64,000 nucleotides of DNA from Lysobacter soli (GTDB lineage Bacteria > Pseudomonadota > Gammaproteobacteria > Xanthomonadales > Xanthomonadaceae), in assembly GCF_003382285.1 (NCBI RefSeq), contig NZ_QTJR01000008.1:36471-100470 (forward strand), in the 5' to 3' direction. Below the pieces are notes generated by a model. That model worked only from the letters and a program-made list of their open reading frames with translations, ran no database searches and was not told the DNA's origin. Shown one piece after another: positions 39,793 through 49,553 of this stretch (positions within the stretch are counted from its first letter, which is position 1; every line of letters starts with the position of its first letter). The position numbers and the translations under genes are program-made.

Positions 39793-41325
39793 GTGCACCG
39801 ACGCGAAGTGTTGCTGGCCGGCCTGTCGTGGCCCATCTGGGAGTTGTTGGGAGGCGCTCAGGCGCGCGCATGGGCGCCGGCTGGCGCGCCGGCGGCGTTC
39901 GATGCCGACACCGTGGCGAAGACGGCCCAGGCGCTCGCCGCCAAGCCCTTCGTCCCGCAGAACAAGCAGCTGCCCGCTTCGCTGGAACGCATCGGTTACG
40001 ACGAGTACCGCAGCATCCGCTTCAACCCGGCGCAGGCGCTGTGGCGCGCCGAAGGCCTGCCGTTCCAGGCGCAGTTCTTCCACCGCGGCTTCTTCTTCCG
40101 CGACCGCGTGGACATCTACCAGGTGGCCGACGGCAAGGCGACTCCGGTCGTCTACAAGCCGTCGCAGTTCACTTTCCAGGGCGTCAAGGCGCAGACGGAA
40201 ACCGACCTGGGCTACGCCGGCTTCCGCCTGCATGCGCCGATCAACCGGCCCGAATACTTCGACGAGATCGCCGCGTTCCTCGGCGCGAGCTACTTCCGCG
40301 CCGTCGCGAAGGGCCAGGCGTACGGGTTGTCGGCGCGCGGGCTGGCGCTGAAGACCGGCGGCTCGCAGGAGGAATTCCCGGTGTTCCGGGCGTTCTGGCT
40401 GGAGCGCCCGGCCAAGGGTGCGAAGCAGATCACCGTGCACGCGCTGCTCGACAGCCCCAGCGTCGCCGGCGCGTACCGCTTCACGATCACGCCCGGCGTG
40501 CAGACGGTGTTCGATGCCTCGGCGCGCCTGTTCCCGCGCGTCGCGCTGGACGAGGTCGGCATCGCGCCACTCACCAGCATGTTCCAGTTCGATTCGAACG
40601 ACCGCGTGGGCATCGACGATTACCGTCCCGCCGTGCACGACTCCGATGGCCTGGGGATGATCAACGGCCGGGGCGAGCAGATCTGGCGGCCGCTGTCGAA
40701 TCCCTCGACCGTGCAGGAAAGTGGCTTCGAGGACACCAACCCGCGCGGTTTCGGGCTGATGCAGCGCAAGCGCGCGTTCGCCGATTACGCCGACAGCGAA
40801 GCGCATTACGAGAAGCGCCCGAGCCTGTGGATCGAACCGCAGGGCGAGTGGGGCGAGGGCGCGGTGCACCTGTTCGAGCTGCCCACCGCGGACGAATTCC
40901 ACGACAACATCGTCGCGTTCTGGCGCCCGAAGCAGCCGCTGGCCGCCGGTCGCGAGCATCGCTTCGACTACCGCATGCACTGGTGCGACCAGCACAGCTG
41001 GAAGCCGGAACTGGCGACCGTCACGCGCACGCGCATCGGCGGGCTGACCTTCGGCGAGAACGCCGGCAAGGCGCGGCTTGTGGTGATCGATTTCGACGGC
41101 GGGCGCCTTGAGGGCCTGGGCGACAACGCCAAGGTGAAGGCCGACGTTTCCGCGTCGAAGGGCCGCATCGCCAACGTCACCGCGCATCCGAATCCCGGCG
41201 CGGGCGGCTGGCGCCTGGGCTTCGAACTCGTTCCCGGCAACGAACGCAGCATCGAACTGCGCGCGGTGCTCGGGGACGAACGCGGGCCGCTCACCGAAAC
41301 CTGGCTGTACCGGTGGACGCTGTGA
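39793..41325 (+). CDS. opgG: periplasmic glucan biosynthesis protein OpgG/OpgD (MdoG family)
   Basis: A 510-residue periplasmic protein needed for osmoregulated periplasmic glucans. The N-terminus [17 protein letters not shown] has a twin-arginine, as in Tat-exported OpgD, while length is close to OpgG; the family call is firm but the G/D choice is not. Conserved regions include [27 protein letters not shown] and [19 protein letters not shown] chose GTG at 39793 because AAGGAG lies five bases before it; the GTG at 39787 overlaps that RBS. It is followed at once by opgH. Confidence 0.93.
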   Translation: MHRREVLLAGLSWPIWELLGGAQARAWAPAGAPAAFDADTVAKTAQALAAKPFVPQNKQLPASLERIGYDEYRSIRFNPAQALWRAEGLPFQAQFFHRGFFFRDRVDIYQVADGKATPVVYKPSQFTFQGVKAQTETDLGYAGFRLHAPINRPEYFDEIAAFLGASYFRAVAKGQAYGLSARGLALKTGGSQEEFPVFRAFWLERPAKGAKQITVHALLDSPSVAGAYRFTITPGVQTVFDASARLFPRVALDEVGIAPLTSMFQFDSNDRVGIDDYRPAVHDSDGLGMINGRGEQIWRPLSNPSTVQESGFEDTNPRGFGLMQRKRAFADYADSEAHYEKRPSLWIEPQGEWGEGAVHLFELPTADEFHDNIVAFWRPKQPLAAGREHRFDYRMHWCDQHSWKPELATVTRTRIGGLTFGENAGKARLVVIDFDGGRLEGLGDNAKVKADVSASKGRIANVTAHPNPGAGGWRLGFELVPGNERSIELRAVLGDERGPLTETWLYRWTL

Positions 41326-43256
41326 CGGAAGTCCGCACGACGATGACCGACCTGCCGAGGGGCGACACGACGCCGTTGCTGCCGCCCGAAACGCCGCTGC
41401 CGATGCCCGTGCAGACGCTGCGCGCCGGCGCACTGCGCAACCCCCGCCTTCCCACGACGCCGCGCGGCATGGCGATGCGGCGACTGGCCGTGATCGGCGG
41501 CGCCGCGCTGCTGACGCTGATCGCGACCTACCAGATCTGGTGGGTGCTGCGCGGAGGCGGCATCGACGTGCTCGAGGGCATCCTGCTCGTGCTCTTCGTC
41601 GGCCTGTTCGCGTGGATCGCGCAGGCCTTCGTGGGCGCGCTGGCCGGCTTCGTGCTGATCGTCGGCGGGCATCGCGCGCGGCTCGGGCTGCGGTCGGACA
41701 ACCCGTTGCCCGAGCTGTCGACCCGCACCGCGTTGCTGATGCCGACCTACAACGAGGATCCCGAGCGCCTGCTGGCAGGCCTGCAGGCGATCCATGAATC
41801 GCTGCAGGCGACGGGGCGCATGGACCGCTTCGACTTCTTCGTGCTCAGCGACACGACCAAACCGGCGATCCAGGCGCACGAGGAGCGCGCGTTCCGCGCG
41901 CTGCGCGATCGCATCGGCGACCACGCGCAACTGTTCTACCGGCTTCGCACGGACAATCGCGAACGCAAGGCCGGCAACGTCGCCGAATGGGTGCGTCGTT
42001 TCGGCGGCGCGTACCGGCAGATGCTCATCCTGGACGCCGACAGCCTGATGACGGGCGACACCATCGTGCGCCTCGTCGGCGCGATGGAGCGCAACCCCGA
42101 TGTCGCGCTGGTGCAGACGCTGCCGATGATCGTCAACGGCAACACGATGTTCGCGCGCATGCAGCAGTTCGCCGGACGCGTGTACGGGCCGGTGATCGCG
42201 CACGGCATCGCGTGGTGGCACGGCGCCGAAAGCAATTACTGGGGCCACAACGCGATCATCCGCACGCGCGCGTTCGCCGAGGAAGGCGGCCTGCCGGAGC
42301 TGCGCGGTCCCCGGCCGTTCCGCGGCACGGTGCTGAGCCACGATTTCGTCGAAGCCGCGCTGATGCGCCGCGGCGGGTGGGCGCTGCACATGGTGCCGAA
42401 CCTCGGCGGCAGCTACGAGGAAGGCCCGCCGTCGCTCACCGACATGCTCGTGCGCGACCGCCGCTGGTGCCAGGGCAACCTGCAGCACGGCGCGGTGCTG
42501 CCGGCGAAGGGTTTGCACTGGGTCAGCCGCTGGCACCTGATGATGGGCATCGGCCATTACTTCACGTCGCCCATGTGGGCGATGCTGATGCTGGTCGGCC
42601 TGGCGATCCCGCTGGTCAACGCAGGGCTGGGCACGGCGGCATTCACGCTGCCGGGCTTCTCGCCGTCGGCGTACTGGCGCGAGCAGGATCCGGAACGCTT
42701 CCTGTGGGTCTTCATCCTGACCATGTCGGTGCTGCTGGCGCCGAAGTTCATGGGATGGCTGACGCTGTTCTTCGACCGCGAAACGCGACGCGGCTGCGGC
42801 GGCATCGTGCGTTCGTTCCTGAGCATGCTGCTGGAAACGCTGCTGGCCGCACTGATGGCGCCGGTCACGATGTACGTGCAGTCGCGCGGCGTCGCCGAAG
42901 TGCTGGCGGGCAAGGATTCCGGCTGGGATGCGCAGCGTCGCGACGACGGCACGCTGCCGCTGTCGGGGCTGGTGCGCAGCTACGGCGGGGTGACGTTGCT
43001 CGGCGTGATCGCGGGCGTGGTGGCGTATTTGATCTCGCCGTCGCTCGCGGCGTGGATGGCGCCGGTGATCCTGGGTTTGCTGCTGTCGATCCCGATCGTG
43101 GCGTTCACGTCGGCACGCGGCCCGGGACTGTTCCTGCGCAAGCTGAAGATCTTCTCGATCCCGGAAGAACACACGCCGCCCGCCGTGCTGGTGCGCGCGG
43201 CGGAACTGCGCGCGCAGGTGGCCGAGCACGTGGAGCCGCCGGAGCCGCATTTGTAG
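41322..43256 (+). CDS. opgH: glucan beta-1,2-glucosyltransferase OpgH (MdoH)
   Basis: A 644-residue inner-membrane GT2 glucosyltransferase that makes the glucan backbone from UDP-glucose; in xanthomonads the homologue is HrpM. Transmembrane helices flank a cytosolic catalytic domain with [27 protein letters not shown] and RRWCQGN (Q-x-x-R-W type). The start is ambiguous: GTG at 41322 overlaps the opgG stop (GTGA) and I prefer it; GTG 41313 and ATG 41343 are alternatives. It is shorter than E. coli OpgH at the N-terminus. It ends 12 bp before a palindromic repeat. Confidence 0.94.
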   Translation: MTEVRTTMTDLPRGDTTPLLPPETPLPMPVQTLRAGALRNPRLPTTPRGMAMRRLAVIGGAALLTLIATYQIWWVLRGGGIDVLEGILLVLFVGLFAWIAQAFVGALAGFVLIVGGHRARLGLRSDNPLPELSTRTALLMPTYNEDPERLLAGLQAIHESLQATGRMDRFDFFVLSDTTKPAIQAHEERAFRALRDRIGDHAQLFYRLRTDNRERKAGNVAEWVRRFGGAYRQMLILDADSLMTGDTIVRLVGAMERNPDVALVQTLPMIVNGNTMFARMQQFAGRVYGPVIAHGIAWWHGAESNYWGHNAIIRTRAFAEEGGLPELRGPRPFRGTVLSHDFVEAALMRRGGWALHMVPNLGGSYEEGPPSLTDMLVRDRRWCQGNLQHGAVLPAKGLHWVSRWHLMMGIGHYFTSPMWAMLMLVGLAIPLVNAGLGTAAFTLPGFSPSAYWREQDPERFLWVFILTMSVLLAPKFMGWLTLFFDRETRRGCGGIVRSFLSMLLETLLAALMAPVTMYVQSRGVAEVLAGKDSGWDAQRRDDGTLPLSGLVRSYGGVTLLGVIAGVVAYLISPSLAAWMAPVILGLLLSIPIVAFTSARGPGLFLRKLKIFSIPEEHTPPAVLVRAAELRAQVAEHVEPPEPHL

Positions 43257-43267
43257 GGCGCGCTTTA

Positions 43268-43303
43268 GCCCCTCTCCCCGCGGGAGAGGGGTTGGGGTGA
43301 GGG
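43268..43303 (-). repeat. 38-bp-family palindromic repeat after opgH
   Basis: GCCCCTCTCCCCGCGGGAGA followed by GGGGTTGGGGTGAGGG starts 12 bp after the opgH stop codon, the third case in the window where this repeat closes a gene. Confidence 0.75.
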
Positions 43304-43395
43304 TCGGGGCGTGCGACTGCGCTTGCGCTCGCGATGCCTGCTCCACGGACGCAGTTGCTCGCGCGCGAAGCGGTAAACGAACGCAAAGCCGAGTG

Positions 43396-43490
43396 GACTC
43401 CAGCTTTCGCTGGAATGACGGTGCGATTGTTTACCGTCGACGAAATGCCAGGACGCTACGGGCCTGGTTCCCGGCTTTCGCCGGGATGAC
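43396..43490 (-). repeat. BIME-like composite repeat downstream of ppx
   Basis: An inverted B-A pair: ACTCCAGCTTTCGCTGGAAT (about 43398-43425) and GGTTCCCGGCTTTCGCCGGG (about 43462-43490), with a spacer that is diverged from the GAGTGCCC form. It lies between convergent opgH and ppx. Confidence 0.75.
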
Positions 43491-43562
43491 GTGCATGTGG
43501 TTTATCGCCGAGAGAGAAATCCGGACGCTACAGGACGCATTCCCGCTCAACGGGATTCCGCC

Positions 43563-45092
43563 TCAAACAAACTCCAGCTTCAACGCGATCCCCAGACCCG
43601 CGATGTCCTCCGGCTCGCCTTCCAGGTCGGCGCGCACCAGCGGGCGCGCGTCGAGCCAGCGGCGCGAGACGCACACGGTCAGCGTGTTGCCTTCGGCTTT
43701 CGCGTCCAGCTGCGGGATCGGGTCGCCTTCGTGCGCGCGATGCAGCAGCACCGCCAGACGCAGCAGCGCCGCCAGGCGTCGCGCCGACGTCAGCAACCGG
43801 TCGGGCAATGCATCGAATGCGGACTTCGGAATGCTGCGGCGATGCGTGCGTACCAGCGCGGCGAGGAACTGCTGCTGCTGGCGCGAGAAGCCCGCGATGT
43901 CGGAGTGCTCGACGATGTAGGCGCCGTGCACGTGGTACTGGCTGTGCGCGATGGCCAGGCCGAGTTCGTGCAGGCGTGCGGCGCGCTGCAGCATGAGGCT
44001 GTCGTCGGCATCCAGCGACCACGCCTGCGCGACCTGTTCGAACAACCGCAGCGCGGTGCCGACCACGCGCTGCGCCTGCCCATCGTCGATGCCGTAACGC
44101 TGCATCAGCGCGGCGACGGATGCATCGCGCGGATCGTCCGCGCCGCCGCGGCCGAGCATGTCGTACAGCACGCCTTCGCGCATCGCCGCCTTGCTCACGG
44201 CCATGCGCTTGAGGCCGAGCGCATCGAACGCCGCCTCCAGGATCAGCACGCCGCCGGCGATCACCGGGCGACGGTCCGACGACAGCCCCGGCAGGTCGAT
44301 GGCCTCGATGCGATCGGCTTGCAGCAGGCGGTCGCGCAGGACGGGCAGGGCTTCGGCCGTCACCGCGCCCTTGGTGAGCTTCATCGCCGCGCAGATGTCG
44401 CCGATGGCCTTGTTCGTGCCGGACGCGCCGAGCGCTTCGTTCCAGCCCAACGCGCGATACGTGCCGGCGAACTGCTGGAATTCCGCGGTGACTTCAGTCA
44501 GCGCCTCCTTCCATTTCTTGCGCGAGAGCTTGCCGTTCTCGAAGAAACGTCGCGTGGTCGCGATGCAGCCCAGCTGCAGGCTTTCGCGTTCGATCGCCTC
44601 GAAGCCCGAGCCGATGATGCATTCGGTGGAACCGCCGCCGATGTCGATCACCAGGCGCAGCTCGCCCGGGCGCGCGGGCTGCGCGTGGGCGACGCCAAGG
44701 TAGATCAGGCGTGCCTCCTCGCGGCCGGCGACGACTTCGATCGCGTGGCCCAGCGCGGTTTCGGCCGGCATCAGGAACGCCTGCGGCACGGCGAGGCGGC
44801 GCACGGTGTTGGTCGCGATGGCGCGCACGCGCTGCGGCGGGATGTCGCGGATGCGCTGGCCGAACCGCGCCAGGCATTCGAGCGCGCGCTGGCGCACTTC
44901 CGGCGACAGGCCGCCCTTGCGGTCCAGGCCTTCGGCCATGCGGACGGTTTCGCGCAGGCGATCGACGATGCGCAGCTGGCCAAGCACGTAACGCGCCACG
45001 ACCATGTGGAAGCTGTTGGAACCAAGGTCGACGGCGGCCAGGAGGTCGCCATCGACGAGCGGCAGTTTGCTGGTGGGGAAGGCGTCGCTCAT
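43563..45092 (-). CDS. ppx: exopolyphosphatase
   Basis: A 509-residue Ppx/GppA phosphatase. The ATPase-fold phosphate loop is AAVDLGSNSFHMVVAR, with the second loop VIDIGGGSTECIIG. A C-terminal HD-like region (HELGLAIAHSQYHVHGAYIV) completes the long form. It cleaves terminal phosphate from polyphosphate; some members also hydrolyse pppGpp. It lies 90 bp after ppk on the same strand, so synthesis and breakdown of polyphosphate are coded together. Start at 45092 gives a normal N-terminus (MSDAFPTSKLPLVDGDLLAA). Confidence 0.95.
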   Translation of the reverse strand: MSDAFPTSKLPLVDGDLLAAVDLGSNSFHMVVARYVLGQLRIVDRLRETVRMAEGLDRKGGLSPEVRQRALECLARFGQRIRDIPPQRVRAIATNTVRRLAVPQAFLMPAETALGHAIEVVAGREEARLIYLGVAHAQPARPGELRLVIDIGGGSTECIIGSGFEAIERESLQLGCIATTRRFFENGKLSRKKWKEALTEVTAEFQQFAGTYRALGWNEALGASGTNKAIGDICAAMKLTKGAVTAEALPVLRDRLLQADRIEAIDLPGLSSDRRPVIAGGVLILEAAFDALGLKRMAVSKAAMREGVLYDMLGRGGADDPRDASVAALMQRYGIDDGQAQRVVGTALRLFEQVAQAWSLDADDSLMLQRAARLHELGLAIAHSQYHVHGAYIVEHSDIAGFSRQQQQFLAALVRTHRRSIPKSAFDALPDRLLTSARRLAALLRLAVLLHRAHEGDPIPQLDAKAEGNTLTVCVSRRWLDARPLVRADLEGEPEDIAGLGIALKLEFV

Positions 45093-45182
45093 CCGCACAT
45101 GATCCCCGGTCGGCCCCGCGCCCGTAAATGGGGACGGTGTCCACGCCCTGCCTTCACGCGCCACGCCATGGCCGCGCCCGCG

Positions 45183-47279
45183 TTACGCGCCGACGTTGGC
45201 GAGCAACGAGAGCTGTGCCGAATGCGGCGCATCGCCGGGTGCGGGCGTCAGTCGCACATAGCTGCCGTCGGACTGCAGCGTCCATGCGCTGCAGTTGTCG
45301 GCGAGGTAGTTCGCCAGCGCTTCCTCGTACACACGCTGCGCCAGTTCCGGCGCGAGGATCGGGAAGCCGGTTTCGATGCGGCGGAGCAGGTTGCGTTCGA
45401 GCCAGTCGGCGCTGGAGCAGAACAGGTCCGGATCGCCGTCATTGGCGAACCAGTACACGCGATGGTGTTCGAGGAAGCGCCCGACGATCGAACGCACCCG
45501 GATGTTCTCCGAAATGCCCGGAAGGCCCGGGCGCAGCGTGCACGCGCCACGCACGATGAGGTCGACCTGGACGCCGGCTTGCGATGCCATGTACAGCGCA
45601 CGCACGACCTGCGGCTCGTTGAGGGCGTTCATCTTGGCGATGATGCGCGCGGGCTTGCCGGCCTTCGCGTGGCGCGTTTCGCGGTCGATGCGCTTGAGCA
45701 CGCCCGCGTGGAGCGTGAAGGGCGACTGCAGCAGGCGCTTGAGCTTGATCGTCGGCGCCAGGCCCGACAGCTGCTGGAAGATCAGGTGCACGTCGTTGCC
45801 GATGTCCGCATCGGCGGTGAACAGCCCGAAGTCGGTGTAAACGCGCGCGGTGCCGCTGTGGTAGTTGCCCGTGCCCAGGTGCACGTAGCGACGCAGCTTG
45901 CGGCCTTCGCGACGCACGATGAGCATCATCTTCGCGTGCGTCTTGTAACCGACCACGCCATACACGACCTGCACGCCCGCGTCCTGCAGGCGGTCGGCGA
46001 GGCCGAGGTTGGCTTCCTCGTCGAAGCGCGCGCGCAGTTCGACCACGACGGTGACGTCCTTGCCGTTGCGCGCGGCCTGCACGAGGCTGTCGACGATCGG
46101 CGATTCCTTGCCCGTGCGGTACAGCGTCTGCTTGATCGCCAGCACGTTCGGGTCTTCGGACGCCTGCTTGAGCAGCTCCAGCACCGGCGTGAACGCGTCG
46201 AAGGGATGGTGCAGCAGCACGTCGCCTTCGGCGATCGTGTCGAACATCGCCTCCACGCCCGACAGCTGGCGCGGCTGGAACGGCACGAACTTCAGGTCCG
46301 GACGCTGCACCAGGTCGTAGACCTGGATGACGCGGTTGAGGTTGACCGGCCCGTTGATGCGGTACACCGCATTCTCGGTGAGGTCGAAGTTCTCCAGCAG
46401 CGTGCGCACGATGTCATCGGGGCACTGCTCGGCGATCTCCAGCCGCACCGCGCGCAGGTAGCCGCGGCCCACGAGTTCGTCGCGCAATGCGAGCGCGAGG
46501 TTCTCGACTTCGTCCTCGTCGACGATGAGTTCGGAATTGCGCGTGACGCGGAACTGGTACGCGCCCTTCACCTGCATGCCCGGGAAGAGCTCGTCGACGA
46601 ACGCCGAGAGCACCGCGGAGAGGAACACGAAGTCGTGCTTGCCGCCGGAGACGTCCTCCGGAATCTGGATGATGCGCGGCAGCGAACGCGGCGCGCGCAC
46701 GATGGCCAGGTGCCCCTCGCGGCCAAACGCGTCCTTGCCCTTGAGCACCACGACGATGTTCAGCGACTTGTTGAGGATCTTCGGGAAGGGATGCGCCGGA
46801 TCGAGCCCCAGCGGCGACAGCACCGGCATGATCTCGTCGCGGAAATACTCGCGCAGCCACTGCGTCTGCTGCTCGCTCCAGCCGTCGCGATGCATCACGC
46901 GCACGCCGGCGTCGTCGAGCGCGGGTCGCAGCACGTCGTTCCAGCATTCGTACTGCGAGCGCACCAGGTCCGCGGCGCGCTCGTGGATGTGCGCGAGCAC
47001 CGTGGCCGGCGCGAGACCGTCCGGGCCCGGTGGCACGCCCAGGTCCTGCGCGTGGCGCAGCGTGCCGGCGCGGATCTCGAAGAATTCGTCGAGGTTGGTG
47101 CACGAGATGCAGAGGTAGCGCAGCCGTTCGAGCAGCGGCACCTGCGGGTCCTGCGCCTGCGCGAGCACACGGAAGTTGAAATCCAGCGCCGACAGTTCGC
47201 GGTTGAAGTACAGCTCGCTGTCGCGCAGCGGATCGGTGTCGACCACCGTGGTGGGGGTGTCGAATGCGGCGGCGTTCAT
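45183..47279 (-). CDS. ppk1: polyphosphate kinase 1
   Basis: A 698-residue PPK1 that builds polyphosphate from ATP. Its catalytic phosphohistidine is His448 in GYKTHAKM (HxK, as in PLD-type folds), supported by His605 in LEHHRVYWF. The N-terminal domain (YFNRELSALDFNFRVL, then LLERLRYLCISCTNLDEFFE) and head domain are complete. The start overlaps the phoR stop by four bases, so ppk1 is translated with phoR. This ties polyphosphate storage to phosphate sensing. Confidence 0.97.
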   Translation of the reverse strand: MNAAAFDTPTTVVDTDPLRDSELYFNRELSALDFNFRVLAQAQDPQVPLLERLRYLCISCTNLDEFFEIRAGTLRHAQDLGVPPGPDGLAPATVLAHIHERAADLVRSQYECWNDVLRPALDDAGVRVMHRDGWSEQQTQWLREYFRDEIMPVLSPLGLDPAHPFPKILNKSLNIVVVLKGKDAFGREGHLAIVRAPRSLPRIIQIPEDVSGGKHDFVFLSAVLSAFVDELFPGMQVKGAYQFRVTRNSELIVDEDEVENLALALRDELVGRGYLRAVRLEIAEQCPDDIVRTLLENFDLTENAVYRINGPVNLNRVIQVYDLVQRPDLKFVPFQPRQLSGVEAMFDTIAEGDVLLHHPFDAFTPVLELLKQASEDPNVLAIKQTLYRTGKESPIVDSLVQAARNGKDVTVVVELRARFDEEANLGLADRLQDAGVQVVYGVVGYKTHAKMMLIVRREGRKLRRYVHLGTGNYHSGTARVYTDFGLFTADADIGNDVHLIFQQLSGLAPTIKLKRLLQSPFTLHAGVLKRIDRETRHAKAGKPARIIAKMNALNEPQVVRALYMASQAGVQVDLIVRGACTLRPGLPGISENIRVRSIVGRFLEHHRVYWFANDGDPDLFCSSADWLERNLLRRIETGFPILAPELAQRVYEEALANYLADNCSAWTLQSDGSYVRLTPAPGDAPHSAQLSLLANVGA

Positions 47280-48604
47280 GGCAAAGCCTCGGAAAGCGCG
47301 AACTCGTCGCGCGGGCGCACGCGGTCGGCGCCGAAATGGCAGGAGAACGTGCTGCCGCGACCGACTTCGCTGGTGATCTCCAGCCGCGCCTGGTGCAGGT
47401 TCAGCACGTGCTTGACGATGGAAAGCCCGAGCCCCGTGCCGCCGCTCTCGCGCGAGCGGCTGGTGGAGACGCGGTAGAAGCGTTCGGTGATGCGCGGCAG
47501 GTGCGCGGCGGGAATGCCGTAGCCGCTGTCGATCACTTCCAGCACGGCGCCCTTGTCTTCGCGACGGAAACGGACGCGGATCGTGCCGCCGGCCGGCGTG
47601 TAGCGCACGGCGTTGCTGACGAGGTTGGAGAACGCGCTGTGCAGTTCCTTGTTCGAGCCCCACAGGTCCACGCCGGCGGTGTCTTCGACGATGACCTCGT
47701 GGCGGCCCTGGCTCAACGCGTTGGCCTCGCGGCGCAGCGTGGCGATCATCGGCGCCATCGCGACGGTTTCCTCGGCCGGCAGGCTGTCCTGCGATTCCAG
47801 GCGCGACAGCATCAGCAGGTCTTCGACCAGCTGCGTCATGCGCTGGGACTGGCGCTGCATCTCGGCGAGCATCGGCGCCCAGTCCGGGTGTTCGTCCGGA
47901 TCGAGCATGTCGAGATAGCCGTGCACCACCGTCAACGGCGTGCGCAGCTCGTGCGACACGTTGGCGACGAAGTCGCGGCGCATCTGCTCAAGCTGCAGCA
48001 GGCGGCTGACGTCGCGCGCCACCAGCATCCACAGGTCGTCGGAGTAGGGGATCAGGCGCAGGCTGAGCGTGACGGCCGGATTCCACGGCGACGCGATTTC
48101 CAGCGTCTCGGCGTTACGCCCGGACGCCAGCCAATGGGACAGCTGCAACGGTTGCAGGCGCTGCGCGAGCGGGGCGCCGATGTCGCGCGGATAGCGCAGC
48201 TGCAGCAGGCTGTTGGCCGAATGGTTGAACCACTGGATGCGCTGGCTGTTGCGTTCCACCACGACGATGGCGTCAGGCATCGCCGCGGCGGCGGCGCGGT
48301 AGGCGCGCAGCATCTCGATGAGGCGCTTCTTGCGCGCGCGCATTTCGGACTGGCTGCGGTGGAGCAGGCGATCGAGTTCGTTCCAGATGCCGTCGCCGAG
48401 CGGGGATTTCAGCCGCTGCCGCGCGGTGAGCCGCAGCAGCACGTTGCGAAGGCGCCAGTAGTGCCACGCGACCACGCCCAGCGCGGCGAAGGTGATGACC
48501 GGCCACGGATAGCCGATCGCCAGCCCCAGCACCGCCGCGCCCGCCAGGATCAGGGCGAGCTGGCCAAGGGTGCGCAGCCAGGCGGAATGGGATCGGGGCG
48601 GCAT
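47276..48604 (-). CDS. phoR: phosphate regulon sensor kinase PhoR
   Basis: A 442-residue kinase: two N-terminal hydrophobic segments (about 11-50), a charged PhoR region, a PAS domain (about 105-200; AMPDAIVVVERNSQRIQWFN), an H-box (FVANVSHELRTPLTVVHGYL), an N-box (FSNLVSNAVRYTP) and G boxes (DSGYGIPAAH; GTGLGLSIVKH). It phosphorylates PhoB when phosphate is low. It follows phoB by 137 bp and overlaps ppk1 by four bases. Confidence 0.95.
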   Translation of the reverse strand: MPPRSHSAWLRTLGQLALILAGAAVLGLAIGYPWPVITFAALGVVAWHYWRLRNVLLRLTARQRLKSPLGDGIWNELDRLLHRSQSEMRARKKRLIEMLRAYRAAAAAMPDAIVVVERNSQRIQWFNHSANSLLQLRYPRDIGAPLAQRLQPLQLSHWLASGRNAETLEIASPWNPAVTLSLRLIPYSDDLWMLVARDVSRLLQLEQMRRDFVANVSHELRTPLTVVHGYLDMLDPDEHPDWAPMLAEMQRQSQRMTQLVEDLLMLSRLESQDSLPAEETVAMAPMIATLRREANALSQGRHEVIVEDTAGVDLWGSNKELHSAFSNLVSNAVRYTPAGGTIRVRFRREDKGAVLEVIDSGYGIPAAHLPRITERFYRVSTSRSRESGGTGLGLSIVKHVLNLHQARLEITSEVGRGSTFSCHFGADRVRPRDEFALSEALP

Positions 48605-48741
48605 GGGATGGGCGATGGGTGTGTGGCGATTCGTGATTCGGTGGACGGACGTGTCCGATCGGCTACTGCCCGGATGGTAGCCGCAGGCTTGCTGCGGTTT
48701 TGCGAATCACGACTCAGCCGTCACGCATTGCCGGCCATTCC

Positions 48742-49449
48742 TCACGCCTCGACCGACGCGGAGAACCGGTAGCCCGCGCCCCGCACCGTCTGCACCATGC
48801 CGTCGAGCTGGTGCGGTTCCAGCGTCTTGCGCAGGCGGCGGATGTGCACGTCGACCGTGCGTTCCTCCACGTACACGCTGCCGCCCCAGACGTGGTCCAG
48901 CAGCTGCGTGCGGGTGTACACGCGCTCCGGATGCGTCATGAAGAAATGCAGCAGACGGTATTCGGTCGGGCCGATCTGCACCGGCTGGTCGCCTTCGGCG
49001 GCATGGGCGAACACGCGGTGCGCGGCGCCATCGATGCGCAGCGGGCCAACTGCGACGCTGCCGTCCTCGTCGTCCTCGCGCGAGCGGCGCAGCACGGCGC
49101 GGATGCGGGCCAGCAGTTCGCGGGCGGAGAAGGGCTTGACGACGTAATCGTCGACGCCGGCTTCCAGCCCGCCGACGCGGTCGTTTTCCTCGCCGCGAGC
49201 GGTCAGCATGATGATCGGGACTTCGCGCGTCAGCTGGTCCTTGCGCCAGCGGCGGGCGAGGTCCAGGCCGCTGGTGCCGGGCAGCATCCAGTCCAGCAGG
49301 ATGAGGTCGGGGACGCGGTCGGCAATCGCGGCTTGCGCTTCGCGCGCGTCGCCGGCGTGGACCGGCTCGTACTCGCCCTTGCGCAGGGCAAAGGACACCA
49401 TGTCGCGGATGGCGGGTTCGTCTTCGACGATCAGGATGCGCTTCTGCAC
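48742..49449 (-). CDS. phoB: phosphate regulon response regulator PhoB
   Basis: A 235-residue OmpR-family regulator: acidic pocket VEDEPA, phospho-acceptor in ILLDWMLPGTSG (the WMLPG form is typical for PhoB), Lys in VVKPFSARE, and the winged helix ending VRGAGYRFS. It activates the Pho regulon. A Pho box 59-75 bp upstream indicates autoactivation, and it heads phoB-phoR-ppk1-ppx. Confidence 0.96.
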   Translation of the reverse strand: MQKRILIVEDEPAIRDMVSFALRKGEYEPVHAGDAREAQAAIADRVPDLILLDWMLPGTSGLDLARRWRKDQLTREVPIIMLTARGEENDRVGGLEAGVDDYVVKPFSARELLARIRAVLRRSREDDEDGSVAVGPLRIDGAAHRVFAHAAEGDQPVQIGPTEYRLLHFFMTHPERVYTRTQLLDHVWGGSVYVEERTVDVHIRRLRKTLEPHQLDGMVQTVRGAGYRFSASVEA

Positions 49450-49507
49450 GCGGTCACCGGGGAGCGGGAGGGGGCTTTGGCAAGCCGCCTCAGTACACTA
49501 CCGTTTT

Positions 49508-49524
49508 ATGACGGGCCCATGACA
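49508..49524 (-). promoter_or_regulatory. Pho box (PhoB operator) upstream of phoB
   Basis: On the minus strand TGTCATGGGCCCGTCAT contains TGTCAT and CGTCAT with an 11-bp period, matching the CTGTCAT-N4-CTGTCAT layout of a Pho box. It begins 59 bp before the phoB start, supporting autoregulation. Confidence 0.7.
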
Positions 49525-49553
49525 CGGTCATCCGGGCCTTCTGCGGCAAAGGG

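Noticed and set aside
43491..47477. 1328-residue open frame antisense to ppx and ppk1
   Set aside because: It covers two certain genes on the other strand, lacks motifs and a ribosome site, and has low-complexity Arg/His/Ala composition.
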